From Photobacterium marinum (GTDB lineage Bacteria; Pseudomonadota; Gammaproteobacteria; Enterobacterales; Vibrionaceae): 64,000 bases of DNA. Location of the stretch: assembly GCF_000331515.1 (NCBI RefSeq), contig NZ_AMZO01000006.1:372001-436000 (forward strand), in the 5' to 3' direction. The translations under genes were made by a program, and so were the position numbers. The notes under the pieces were generated by a model that was not told the DNA's origin, made no database searches, and saw nothing but the letters and a program-made list of their open reading frames with translations. This document shows positions 35,823 to 45,798 of the stretch, one piece after another. Numbering within the stretch: position 1 is the first letter of the stretch; each line of letters opens with the position of its first letter.

Positions 35823-38800
35823 ATGAATTACCAACAACTGAACAAGACCCTAATCAACTTGCTGGCAGAACTGTTGCAATTGCCTGCAGATATTATCTCT
35901 CCTCAGATTCCCTTTAGAGAGCTGGGCATGAGCTCGGCGATGGGAGTCTCATTTATAGACAGGATCGGAGCTGAATTATCACTGCCTCTTTCCAGTACGA
36001 TGTTATATGACTACCCGAATGTACAAGCTCTTCAAGTTTGCTTAATGGCGATGTTGGAAGGGCGGACAGACTTGGGAGTAAATAACGAAAAGCCGAAGGC
36101 GAGTGTGCAGAACTCTGTTGGAGAAAGCAAAGCTGATGAGCAGATCGCTATTCTAGGGGCTGACTGCCATGTTCCTGGGGCTGATAGTCCGGAAGCTTTC
36201 TGGAAATTGGTTAGTGAGGCTAGAGCCAGTGTGGGGAAAGTATCAGCTGACCACTATTTTTATCAGTTTGCTCAACAAGCCGGCTTTAATTCAACCAGCT
36301 CTATCTTTAAGGCAGGTACCGTAAATAACCATGCTCAATTTGATGCTGATTTCTTTGGTATCGCAGCCGCCGAGGCGCGCACGATGGATCCACAGCAACG
36401 CTGGTTGCTGGAGTCATGTTGGCAGGCTATACAAAATGCGGGCATGGATCCGCAACAGCTGAAGAAAAGCAAAACAGGCGTATTTATAGGCGCAAGCGCC
36501 CAGGACTTTCAGCGCTTGCTGATGAGTGGTAATGAGCTATGTGATATTCACTCCGGAACTGGCACGGCGTTATCCGTTATCGCTGGGCGGATTGCTTACC
36601 AATTCGACTTTATCGGTCCGGCCTGGGCTGTAGATACTGCGTGTTCGTCGTCTCTTGTTGCGCTGCATCAGGCGTGTCAAAGCCTTTCATCTGGCGAATG
36701 TGATTATGCATTGGTATCGGGGGTGAACCTTATTCTTGACCCTCAGTATGCCCGTTCGTTGGAAAGCGGCAATATGCTGAGTCCGTCCGGTCATTGCCAT
36801 ACATTTACAGAGCTTGCTGATGGTTATGTTCGTTCTGAAGGGTACGTCACTCTATTTCTTAGTCGTACAGGTATGCATCATGCGATTGCGCCGATAGCAA
36901 GGATCTGTGCCACAACGGTAAACCAGGATGGTCGCAGTAACGGCCTGACGGCACCTAATGGAATGAGTCAGCGCTTACTGGTCACAAGTGCGTTAGAGAA
37001 AGCGGGAATTGACCATAATCGGCTGGCAGCTTTCGAATGTCATGGTACAGGTACTCCACTTGGCGACCCGATCGAAGTCAATGCATTGGCGAGTATATTT
37101 ACCAGTGATAATGATAGTGAACAACCTTGTGTATTAGGCTCTGTTAAATCATGCATTGGCCATCTAGAAGCTGCTGCCGGTTTAGCCGGTGTGTTAAAGC
37201 TCGCTATGTCGCTGCATTTCAGGCAGTGGCCAGCTCAACCTATGAGAGGAGCAGTTAACTCCCGCTTGGCATTAGAGCAAAGCCGGTTGACACTTCCGCT
37301 TGATACCCAGACATTGCCGTCTCAGGTGACAAACTATGGTGGTGTTAATTCCTTTGGCTTCAGTGGTACAAATGCGCACGCGATTTTGAGCTCGGAGGTA
37401 ATGGATGATGGGGCGGCGTTTTCTCAACCTGCCTGCCAATGGCTGTATTTGAGTGCACACAGCGAGGAGTCGCTGAAGCAACAGGTTGAGCAATGGCGCC
37501 AGGTCCTTCCTGAACTTTCGTCAAAATATGGCTTGCCATTAGTGCTGGCATCAGCGCTTCGGCGCTGTGGATCTTTAGCTTGGCGAGTAGCGGTCTATTG
37601 TCCGGATTTACATTCAGCAATGGGGGCGTTACAAGAGGTCAAATACCATCATAGTTGTCAATATGACTCAATTGATGTCACCGATGCGGCAGTCCGCACA
37701 TTTCTGAATGGAGGAGAAGTACCAAAAGTAGAAGGTACGTTACCGCGAATTTGGGGCCTGCCAAAGTATTCTTTTATTCACAAATCATATTGGCCGGAAT
37801 GCATTGGTAAAGCTGTCCGTCCTGCACAACGAGTTGATACGTGCAATTCAGGTTCCGAACGTGATCGCTTATGTGAAAAAACGTGGTGGGATTCATTAGT
37901 TGTGCCTGAGGAGAAAAAAGATCCAAATGCTTCTCTGATTTCTTTGGGAGGAACATCGCTGATAGCAAGCCGGATCGCAGCAGAATTACAGCATTGCCTG
38001 GCTATCCGGATCAGCGTAACTGATGTTTTGAAAGCTCAAACGTTGACAGGGCTTCAACAGCTGGTGGCTAAAAGTACAACCGCTTCTCAAGTTTTAACTG
38101 CTGAGTCTCAGAATGTTGATGTTGAGTCTGTATTTCCTGAGGTTGCATTTCCGCTAACCGATATGCAGATGGCGTATTGGCTCGGGCGAGGTGAAGGCGT
38201 TGCCGGCCGGATGCCGATACAGATTTTCTTCGAGCTTGAGGCAGCATCGCTGGATGTTGAGCGTTTACAGGCTGCATGGAAAACCGTTATTCAACGTCAT
38301 CCTAGTATGCGATCGGTTGTGACTAAAGATGGTCAGCAAAAAGTAATTGCTGCGGCAGAACAACCTCATTTCGTGTGTGAAAGACTTGAACAGTCTGTTG
38401 CAGAATGCCGTCAGTATATTGAACGGCACCGGGAAACGCTTTGGGCATCATCCCGAAACCTTGAGCAGTGGCCTCAGCACTTTATATATGTTTATCAGTG
38501 TCATGATAAATGTGTGATTCATTTTTTGTTTGATGGATGGTGTATTGATGGAGCCAGCTACGAGATATTTTTCAGAGAATTGCTGGCTCTATATCAAGAC
38601 CCTGACGTTGATCTACCGGAAATAGAGCTAACTTTTTCTCGTTATATTAAAGCGCTGTCTGAGCTTGAAAATACTGAGGAAATGACCAGGGCAAAGCAGT
38701 ATTGGGAGAAAAAGCTGCCTGAACTCTACCCGGCACCAGCCTTGCCTCATGCAAAAAAAGCTGAGGATATCGGAAAGAGTGTAATGAAGCGCCGTCGGCT

Positions 38801-41357
38801 GTTCCTTTCCAGCGAACAGTGGCAACAGTTCCAGGTACAGGGAAGAACACATCAATTGACACCGTCAAGTGCTCTTATGGCAGCTTATGCCCTTGTATTA
38901 TCACGTTGGAGTCAACATCAGAATATTACACTGAACGTCCCGCGTTTCAATCGTTATCCTCTTCATCCGCAGGTCAATGACATTATCGGTGAATTTGCTT
39001 CGTTCACCCTGCTGCCTTGTCAGCGAAATAAACAAGATTCCTTTGTTGATTATGCCCAGCGTATGCAGCAGACATTGTGGGAACAGTTGGAGCATGGATT
39101 GGTGAGTGGTGTTCAGTTGCTACGCGATCTTGGTAGCAACGTCATGATGCCTTATGTGTTTACCACCATGCCTGATCATCAAGAGGAGACCTTGCACGAT
39201 CATCTTGGCAAACTGGGACAGATTACTGAAATGCGAACCCAGACACCGCAAGTCTGGATTGATTGCCAGTACTGGGTATCAGCTGCCGGGGTTGAGCTTA
39301 CTTGGGATGTTCTGGAAGAGATGTTTCCACCGTTGCTGATTGATGAGATGTTCTCAGCCTTTACTTCGCTGGTGGAGAATCTGTGTTTGGGTGAAGGATG
39401 GATTCAGAAAGCCACACTTTCGCTGCCAGAACGTCAAAAGCAAATTATTCAGGCCATTAATGCAACAGAAGCACCTCTACCTGTTCCGTCTCTGTTTGAG
39501 ATGTTTGAGCAGCAGGCGCTTACTTCCCTTCATGCCGATGCGCTTATCACTTTAGGCGAAAAATGGACTTATGCGCGTTTGCTTTCAATCGCAGAAAAAA
39601 TCGCCGCGACTTTGCCTGAAAATGCCGAAAGTATTGCGATTTGCATGCAGAAAACGCCGTTATTTGTAGCTTCCATATTGGCTGTGCTGCGTCAGGGGAT
39701 GGCTTATGTGCCGATTGATCCTGAGCAACCGCAACAGCGTCGTATGGAAATACTGACAGACAGTGGTGCAAGTTTGCTGCTTATTGATAAAGAAAATGCC
39801 GAGCTTGATTGGTCATCTTCCGTTTCGCAGTTAGTTGTTAGTGAACTTAGTCTTAACGGGCAGGCATTACCAGTGCCCGGAAAAAGCATTAATCGGGAAG
39901 GGCTGGCTTACATTCTGTATACCTCTGGCTCAACGGGAAAACCCAAGGGTGTTGAAATAACAAACCAGGGAATTTGTAACCGCATTCATGACCTGAAAGC
40001 GCGATTTGAGTTTACCGAACAAGATCGCACCATGAGCATATCTGCTTTTCACCACGATATGTCGGTATTTGACCTGTTCATTACCTTATCTTCTGGGGGG
40101 GCACTGGTTATGCCGGATGCTGAAGATAAACGTGAGCCAAGTGTTTGGCTTGACATGATGAACACGCATAAGGTTACGGCTTGGAACTCAGTTCCGGCGT
40201 TTATGAACATGCTTTTGAGTGCTTGCGAACAGGTATCTAAACCACTTCCAGACTCCCTGAGACTGGTCTCCATGGGAGGTGATTGGATAGAGCCATCATC
40301 GGTACAAACAATAGTTGACCAACTTCCGGCTTGCCGTTTGGTAAGTGTGGGGGGGCCAACTGAAGTATCTCTGCTCGATATTATTCATGAAATTTCCGAT
40401 AAGGAAGTAATGGTAAACAAGGCCATTCCTTATGGCGCTCCAGCCTTAAATGCACGCCAGCATATTGTGAATGAGCTTTTGGAAATCTGCCCTGAAGGCG
40501 TTATTGGTGAAATAGCCCATGCTGGGGTAGGTATTACCCCTGGATACCGTAACCTGCCGGAACTGACTGCGGAGCGTGTGCTGACGAATAGCTATGGGGC
40601 GCTTCCTGAGGGGGAGGAGAGAATTTTGTGTTCTGGCGATCTCGGTTATCGCCGCCATGATGGCGAGTTGCAGTTTGTAGGGCGTAAAGACTTCCAGGTG
40701 AAAATTAACGGGCAACGTATAGAGCTTGGTGAAATTGAAGCTCAGTGCAAGCAATTACAAGGAGTAAGACAAGCAATTGCCTTGGTGTTGAATGTGAATA
40801 ACAGCCCGCAAATTGGGGTGGTTCTGGTTAGCCATCGTTCTGATTTATATCATAAGTTGGCCGACTTACGTCACGATCTGGGGGATCGTTTACCGGAACA
40901 TATGTTGCCTCGTCGATTTGTTGTTTTGCCTCACCTGCCAGTGACGGTGAACGGCAAGGTTGATCGCCAAGAGCTCGAAAACCAATTAGCCAGCGTGAAC
41001 ATTGAAACTCCTGCGGCAGAGAGGAGCTTGAGTCAGCTGGAAAGTTTAATTGCTGACGAATGGAAAGTGTTATTACAGGTCGAGACAGTGACCTCTAACG
41101 ATAACTTTTTCTTATTAGGCGGCGATTCATTAAAAGCAGTGGCACTCAATGCCCGCTTAACTGTATTGACCGGTGAAGAAAAACCGGTTTCCCACATATT
41201 TGCCAATCCAGTTTTGAAACAACTGGCCAGTAGTTATGACAGTCAAACAGAGCAAGACAGTAGCACCTTGTCAGCCATTGCAAGGGGACAGCGTCGCCGC
41301 AGACGTCAAAACAAAGTCAAACAATATTCAATGTCTGAGGTAAAGATTAATGAATAA
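35823..41357 (+). CDS. Hybrid megasynthase: ACP-KS-(no AT)-ACP-Cy-A-PCP
   Basis: An 1844-residue protein (protein 3). It starts with an acyl carrier domain (Ppant Ser 38 in ELGMSSAMG), then a complete KS (about 105-530; Cys 274 in DTACSSS, HGTGTPLGDP, GHLEAAAG). The usual KS-AT linker (LYLSAHSEESL) runs on to a post-AT-like segment (LPKYSFIHKSYWPE) with no GHSxG anywhere, so the AT is missing. A carrier domain (Ser 712, GGTSLIAS), an intact Cy (D904, DGWCIDGAS), an A domain (about 1220-1660; code D-M-F-N-S-G-V-L-L, substrate unclear) and a PCP (Ser 1769) follow. The strongly basic C-terminal tail (GQRRRRRQNKVKQ) is typical of NRPS-to-PKS handover. An N-terminal ACP ahead of the KS suggests a trans-loaded starter. 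Confidence 0.92.
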   Translation: MNYQQLNKTLINLLAELLQLPADIISPQIPFRELGMSSAMGVSFIDRIGAELSLPLSSTMLYDYPNVQALQVCLMAMLEGRTDLGVNNEKPKASVQNSVGESKADEQIAILGADCHVPGADSPEAFWKLVSEARASVGKVSADHYFYQFAQQAGFNSTSSIFKAGTVNNHAQFDADFFGIAAAEARTMDPQQRWLLESCWQAIQNAGMDPQQLKKSKTGVFIGASAQDFQRLLMSGNELCDIHSGTGTALSVIAGRIAYQFDFIGPAWAVDTACSSSLVALHQACQSLSSGECDYALVSGVNLILDPQYARSLESGNMLSPSGHCHTFTELADGYVRSEGYVTLFLSRTGMHHAIAPIARICATTVNQDGRSNGLTAPNGMSQRLLVTSALEKAGIDHNRLAAFECHGTGTPLGDPIEVNALASIFTSDNDSEQPCVLGSVKSCIGHLEAAAGLAGVLKLAMSLHFRQWPAQPMRGAVNSRLALEQSRLTLPLDTQTLPSQVTNYGGVNSFGFSGTNAHAILSSEVMDDGAAFSQPACQWLYLSAHSEESLKQQVEQWRQVLPELSSKYGLPLVLASALRRCGSLAWRVAVYCPDLHSAMGALQEVKYHHSCQYDSIDVTDAAVRTFLNGGEVPKVEGTLPRIWGLPKYSFIHKSYWPECIGKAVRPAQRVDTCNSGSERDRLCEKTWWDSLVVPEEKKDPNASLISLGGTSLIASRIAAELQHCLAIRISVTDVLKAQTLTGLQQLVAKSTTASQVLTAESQNVDVESVFPEVAFPLTDMQMAYWLGRGEGVAGRMPIQIFFELEAASLDVERLQAAWKTVIQRHPSMRSVVTKDGQQKVIAAAEQPHFVCERLEQSVAECRQYIERHRETLWASSRNLEQWPQHFIYVYQCHDKCVIHFLFDGWCIDGASYEIFFRELLALYQDPDVDLPEIELTFSRYIKALSELENTEEMTRAKQYWEKKLPELYPAPALPHAKKAEDIGKSVMKRRRLFLSSEQWQQFQVQGRTHQLTPSSALMAAYALVLSRWSQHQNITLNVPRFNRYPLHPQVNDIIGEFASFTLLPCQRNKQDSFVDYAQRMQQTLWEQLEHGLVSGVQLLRDLGSNVMMPYVFTTMPDHQEETLHDHLGKLGQITEMRTQTPQVWIDCQYWVSAAGVELTWDVLEEMFPPLLIDEMFSAFTSLVENLCLGEGWIQKATLSLPERQKQIIQAINATEAPLPVPSLFEMFEQQALTSLHADALITLGEKWTYARLLSIAEKIAATLPENAESIAICMQKTPLFVASILAVLRQGMAYVPIDPEQPQQRRMEILTDSGASLLLIDKENAELDWSSSVSQLVVSELSLNGQALPVPGKSINREGLAYILYTSGSTGKPKGVEITNQGICNRIHDLKARFEFTEQDRTMSISAFHHDMSVFDLFITLSSGGALVMPDAEDKREPSVWLDMMNTHKVTAWNSVPAFMNMLLSACEQVSKPLPDSLRLVSMGGDWIEPSSVQTIVDQLPACRLVSVGGPTEVSLLDIIHEISDKEVMVNKAIPYGAPALNARQHIVNELLEICPEGVIGEIAHAGVGITPGYRNLPELTAERVLTNSYGALPEGEERILCSGDLGYRRHDGELQFVGRKDFQVKINGQRIELGEIEAQCKQLQGVRQAIALVLNVNNSPQIGVVLVSHRSDLYHKLADLRHDLGDRLPEHMLPRRFVVLPHLPVTVNGKVDRQELENQLASVNIETPAAERSLSQLESLIADEWKVLLQVETVTSNDNFFLLGGDSLKAVALNARLTVLTGEEKPVSHIFANPVLKQLASSYDSQTEQDSSTLSAIARGQRRRRRQNKVKQYSMSEVKINE

Positions 41358-44300
41358 TAGTGATGCTATCGCCGTTATCGGGTTTGCAGCCCGTGTACCG
41401 GGAGCTGAAACCGCAGAAGAATTTTGGCACAACATAAAGTATGGAAAATGTGCAATTGAAACCGTTGATGAGCAGGTGGGAAATAATTCACCTGATTACG
41501 TCAATAAAAAATTTCCATTAAAAGATGCAACCTGTTTTGATGCGGCGCATTTTGGTATTTCGCCCGCTGAAGCGAAGATGATGGATCCTCAACAACGAGT
41601 ATTTCTGGAAATATGCTGGCATGCTTTAGAGCATGCTGGATACGGTCAATCCGATGATACGTTTAATACCGGTGTTTTTGCCTGTGCAGGATACAATGAT
41701 TATGCGTCGAAGCATGTAAAGCCGCAAAGTTATCACCAAGGTGGGGCAGAGTATTTCCGTATGCTGGTTAATTGCGATAAGGATTTTATTGCGACTAAAA
41801 CTGCCTATCACTTGAACCTCAAAGGACCTGCAATTTGTGTTCAGAGTGCCTGCTCGAGTGGTTTGCTCGCTGTACATCTGGCTGTTCAATCTCTGTTGCA
41901 AGGTGAGAGTGATATGGCTCTGGCTGGTGGTGCGGCAGTGTGTTTGGACCTTGACTTAGGTTATGTCGCCGAACCTGGAGGACCGATGTCTCCGACAGGA
42001 AAAGTGGCTCCGTTTGATGCGTCAGCCGACGGTATTATTGGTGGTAATGGTACAGCGGCAGTGGTACTGAAGCGCCTTGACGATGCTATCGAAAACGGAG
42101 ATACCATCCATGCTGTAATTCATGCTACAGCGGCAAATAACGATGGTTATGACAAGGCGGGATTAGCGGCTCCGAGTGTAAAAGGGCAAACAGCAGTGCT
42201 TGCAGAAGCGTTGGCATTAAGTGGCCTGAATGCAGAGGATATCCGGTATATTGAAACGCATGGTACAGGTACGCGTTTAGGGGATCCCATTGAGTTTGAA
42301 AGTATTCGGAAAATATATGGTGACGCTTCTCAAAAATGCTATCTGGGAAGTGCTAAAGCCAATATAGGACACCTGAATACAGTTTCTGGCGTAATTGGCT
42401 TGATCAAAGCTATTTTTACCGTCAGGGATCGCCAGATCGCACCGCTTTGTAATTTCACTCAGCCGAATCCTGAATTGCCAATGGAAGGGAGCCGTTTCCA
42501 TTTTAACCAGCATTGTCTGGATTGGGATGAAGATCAGTCGTTACCATTTGCTGCAATTAGCTCATTTGGTATTGGCGGCACCAATGTTCATGCCATTATC
42601 AGTGGCCCACCAACAGTACAGCGTCATGAGTTACCTGAACGAGAGCAACCACATGTTCTGTGTTGGTCTGCGTGTACAGAGTCGCAAGCGAACGAGCAGC
42701 GACACTCTTTAGCGCAATATCTACGTGAGTTTCCCGGCAGTTTGGCTAATGCGGAATATACCCTGTTGTCAGGGCGCCGACACTTGGCTGAAAGGCAGGC
42801 TGCGTTACTAAACCCACAGCAACATTCCGATCAATGGCTAACCGCAAATAATGTATTGCGCTCTGCTCGAACTGATAAGAGTAAAAAAAGAGATGTGGTG
42901 TTTCTTTTCCCTGGCCAAGGAAGTCAGTTTGCAGGGATGGGAGAAAGTTTATATAGGCAAGAGAGCGTCTTTCGTGAGCGAGTCGATTTTGCGGCGAGCT
43001 ACCTGCAATCACGATTAGGCTATGACATACGAACAGTCATGTTTGGTCATGACGATGAAGCGCTTAGAGCAACCCTGAATACGCAATTAAGCCTATTTAT
43101 CGTTGAATATGGGGTAGCAGAGTTATTGATTCAAAAAGGCATTAAACCGATCGCAATGCTTGGGCACAGCATAGGTGAATATGTTGCTGCTGCTCTTGCT
43201 GGTGTGATGTCGTTTGAGGAGGCGTTACAGCTTGTTTATGAGCGAGGTTCTTTGGTAAGCGGCTTGCCCGGAGCTGCGATGTTGTCAGTGTCATGCTCGC
43301 AGCAACAAATTACCCCGTTGTTAAACTCCCGGTTTTCTGTAGCGGTTATCAACCGTGCTGATCGTTGCGTTATCTCTGGCAAACCTGATGATATTGAGGT
43401 GTTAGCTCTACAACTTTCTGAGCAAAATGTCGACAGCGTGCGCCTGAATGTTTCTCATGGATTCCACTCTCATTTGCTAGAGCCCGTTTTGGACTCTTTC
43501 AGGCAGTGTTGTGAAAAAATCCACTTCAAATCACCTCGTATACCCGTGTTTAGTAATGTGACGGGACAGTTACATGAGCCGGAACTTGCGGTATCTGCGG
43601 AATATTGGGTAAGACATCTGCGGGAAACTGTGTGCTTTAGCGATAATATGCACTTGATGGCAAATTGGTGCCCGGAAGCGCAGGCTATTGAGGTTGGCCC
43701 CGGGACTGTATTGTCTAACCTAGTCCGCTCACAGTGTAGGGAACACAATATTGAAACAGTGCAGACGTTGAGTTCATACCTGCAGCAGGAAGAAGATTGG
43801 TTGATCAGCCTTGCCCGCCTTTGGGTTGAAGGATGGGACATTTCACCTGTTGTGGTTGAATCTGGTCAGCGTATTCCGTTGCCACTGTATCCGTTTGTGC
43901 GTGAAGAACATATGTTGCCAGCGGTGAAGTCTCATGAAAACTGTGATGAAGTGCAGCCAGAGCAGGAGCTGCTGCCGGAATCTGAATGGATAAAGACGGC
44001 AAAGTGGTCGCAAGTACCATCATGGTATTTGCAACAAAAAGAGAGTGCTGGGGAATTACAAAATGTTCTTTGTTTCTTACCTGCCGATGAAAATTTAGTC
44101 GAGGGGATCCAGGTTCAACCTGCTGATTATTTCGAAAGTACGTCGCAAGGTTTTTATATTGACCCGACTCAACCAGAGCATTTCAGCGAACTGTTTAATC
44201 GGTTAGGTTCGCGGCTTGATGATTGCCAGAGTGTTATTTTTGCCTGGCCAATGCAGGTATCGGATCATCAGTTTGAGCAAGGAAAGCAACTGAGTTATGA

Positions 44301-45798
44301 CGCTTTAGTCTATCTATCCCGTGAATTAATCCAACGCCAGTGGCAAGGGCAACTTACCTTGGTGGTTCCTGCATTACATAGCGTAATTGGTTGTGAGGCC
44401 CTGAATCCGATTGGCGCGTTATCTATTGGTGTTGCAAGAAATTTATCGCTTGAGAATCAATCAATCTCGGTGAATACAATTGAGTTAGATCAATCTATCA
44501 ACTGGCCAATGATTAACAAGATTGCGTTTGCTGCGCCTGTTAGGGGGGATGATTTTTCCTATGTTGCAGAACGGTTTGGGCGATTGTGGCGCAAAGAGTG
44601 GGTTTCTGTGTCGTTGGGCTCTCAAGGCCGAATGGGTCCACATCTAGGTAATAGCCCGGAAGACAAGAATAACGTTGTATTGCTGTTCGGTGGAACTGGT
44701 GGTATTGGCCTCCAGCTTGCGCATCACCTCGCGAGCCAGACAGAGCATTTGGTGTTGACGGGACGATCATCTTATGAAGAACTCGAAAAGCGTCCGGCAT
44801 TTGTTGCGCTTAAATCGTATTTGGAGCAGTCGAAAACGTCGCTGAGTTACTACCAGTGTGATCTTGGTGATTCTGATTCTCTGAACACATTGTTCGCTTC
44901 GATTAAATCCAAGCATGGCTCGGTAAACAGTGCCTGGCTACTGACGAGCCGATATATCAATCAGGATCTAGAGCAACTCGACCCGCTCAATACGGACAGC
45001 AATGTTCACTGTAAAGCCCGGGCTGCCTGGTATCTCAGAGAAAAGTTAAGCCAAGTTCATTGCCGTAATCTGGTCTTGTTCTCATCTATTACTTCAGAAA
45101 TTTCCGGTGTTGGTTGTGCTGACTATGGCGCGGCAAATATGTTCCTGAATGCGCTGGCGGAAGAACAGACATCTTTGCCTAAGATTCAGACTATCGCGTG
45201 GGATGCATGGCAACCGGTTGGTGAGTTAGGGCAAAGTCTGGATGCGTCGGAAGAGCTGTTCCAAGATAGTTTGTTGGGTGCGGTTACCGTTGAGCAAGGC
45301 ATTTCGATAATGGCTGCATTAATGAGGTTATCACTGCCGTATTCTGTGGTATCTCCGCTGGGGATGGATAAGCGCCAAGCCATGTTGACTCAGGTATTAA
45401 GTCAAAACAAAGCTGTTTTATCAGCTGTCGCTCTTGGTGAGGACACTGGTTCAGAGTCAGATCTTGAACGTTGCCTATGCCTGATTTTTGCAGAAGCCCT
45501 AGGGCTGATTTCCGTCAATGTCACTGATGACTTCCTGCAATTGGGCGGTGATTCATTAGCTGCGGTCCGTATGGTTTCTAAGTTAAGGAGTATCTATAAG
45601 ACGGAGATGGGATTGGCTGATTTTATTCGGTGCAGAACGCCTAGGCAGTTGGCTACGGAACTCGCAGATACAGCACAGGCCGAAAGAATATCCTCTCTGT
45701 ATTTGAAATTAAATCAGATGAGTAGCGAAGAAAAACGTGGGCTAGCCCAGTCAATCCAACATAAGAATAACCAGTCCCAAGAGGTAGTGTCGGAATGA
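41350..45798 (+). CDS. Modular polyketide synthase: KS-AT-KR-ACP
   Basis: A 1482-residue PKS module (protein 4). KS (about 5-425): active Cys 168 in QSACSSG, ETHGTGTRLGDP, KANIGHL. AT (about 515-800): FPGQGSQFAGMG, GHSIGEY with Ser 607, and the HGFHSH motif pointing to malonyl-CoA. The post-AT linker is LPLYPF. KR (about 1110-1290): FGGTGGIG, the LFSSITSE serine and DYGAANMF with catalytic Tyr and Asn. ACP Ser 1402 (GGDSLAAV). There is no dehydratase or enoylreductase, so a beta-hydroxyacyl unit is expected. Its start overlaps the previous gene by eight bases and its stop overlaps the next by four (ATGA). It probably follows protein 3 and hands on to the Cy domain of protein 5. Confidence 0.94.
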   Translation: MNNSDAIAVIGFAARVPGAETAEEFWHNIKYGKCAIETVDEQVGNNSPDYVNKKFPLKDATCFDAAHFGISPAEAKMMDPQQRVFLEICWHALEHAGYGQSDDTFNTGVFACAGYNDYASKHVKPQSYHQGGAEYFRMLVNCDKDFIATKTAYHLNLKGPAICVQSACSSGLLAVHLAVQSLLQGESDMALAGGAAVCLDLDLGYVAEPGGPMSPTGKVAPFDASADGIIGGNGTAAVVLKRLDDAIENGDTIHAVIHATAANNDGYDKAGLAAPSVKGQTAVLAEALALSGLNAEDIRYIETHGTGTRLGDPIEFESIRKIYGDASQKCYLGSAKANIGHLNTVSGVIGLIKAIFTVRDRQIAPLCNFTQPNPELPMEGSRFHFNQHCLDWDEDQSLPFAAISSFGIGGTNVHAIISGPPTVQRHELPEREQPHVLCWSACTESQANEQRHSLAQYLREFPGSLANAEYTLLSGRRHLAERQAALLNPQQHSDQWLTANNVLRSARTDKSKKRDVVFLFPGQGSQFAGMGESLYRQESVFRERVDFAASYLQSRLGYDIRTVMFGHDDEALRATLNTQLSLFIVEYGVAELLIQKGIKPIAMLGHSIGEYVAAALAGVMSFEEALQLVYERGSLVSGLPGAAMLSVSCSQQQITPLLNSRFSVAVINRADRCVISGKPDDIEVLALQLSEQNVDSVRLNVSHGFHSHLLEPVLDSFRQCCEKIHFKSPRIPVFSNVTGQLHEPELAVSAEYWVRHLRETVCFSDNMHLMANWCPEAQAIEVGPGTVLSNLVRSQCREHNIETVQTLSSYLQQEEDWLISLARLWVEGWDISPVVVESGQRIPLPLYPFVREEHMLPAVKSHENCDEVQPEQELLPESEWIKTAKWSQVPSWYLQQKESAGELQNVLCFLPADENLVEGIQVQPADYFESTSQGFYIDPTQPEHFSELFNRLGSRLDDCQSVIFAWPMQVSDHQFEQGKQLSYDALVYLSRELIQRQWQGQLTLVVPALHSVIGCEALNPIGALSIGVARNLSLENQSISVNTIELDQSINWPMINKIAFAAPVRGDDFSYVAERFGRLWRKEWVSVSLGSQGRMGPHLGNSPEDKNNVVLLFGGTGGIGLQLAHHLASQTEHLVLTGRSSYEELEKRPAFVALKSYLEQSKTSLSYYQCDLGDSDSLNTLFASIKSKHGSVNSAWLLTSRYINQDLEQLDPLNTDSNVHCKARAAWYLREKLSQVHCRNLVLFSSITSEISGVGCADYGAANMFLNALAEEQTSLPKIQTIAWDAWQPVGELGQSLDASEELFQDSLLGAVTVEQGISIMAALMRLSLPYSVVSPLGMDKRQAMLTQVLSQNKAVLSAVALGEDTGSESDLERCLCLIFAEALGLISVNVTDDFLQLGGDSLAAVRMVSKLRSIYKTEMGLADFIRCRTPRQLATELADTAQAERISSLYLKLNQMSSEEKRGLAQSIQHKNNQSQEVVSE

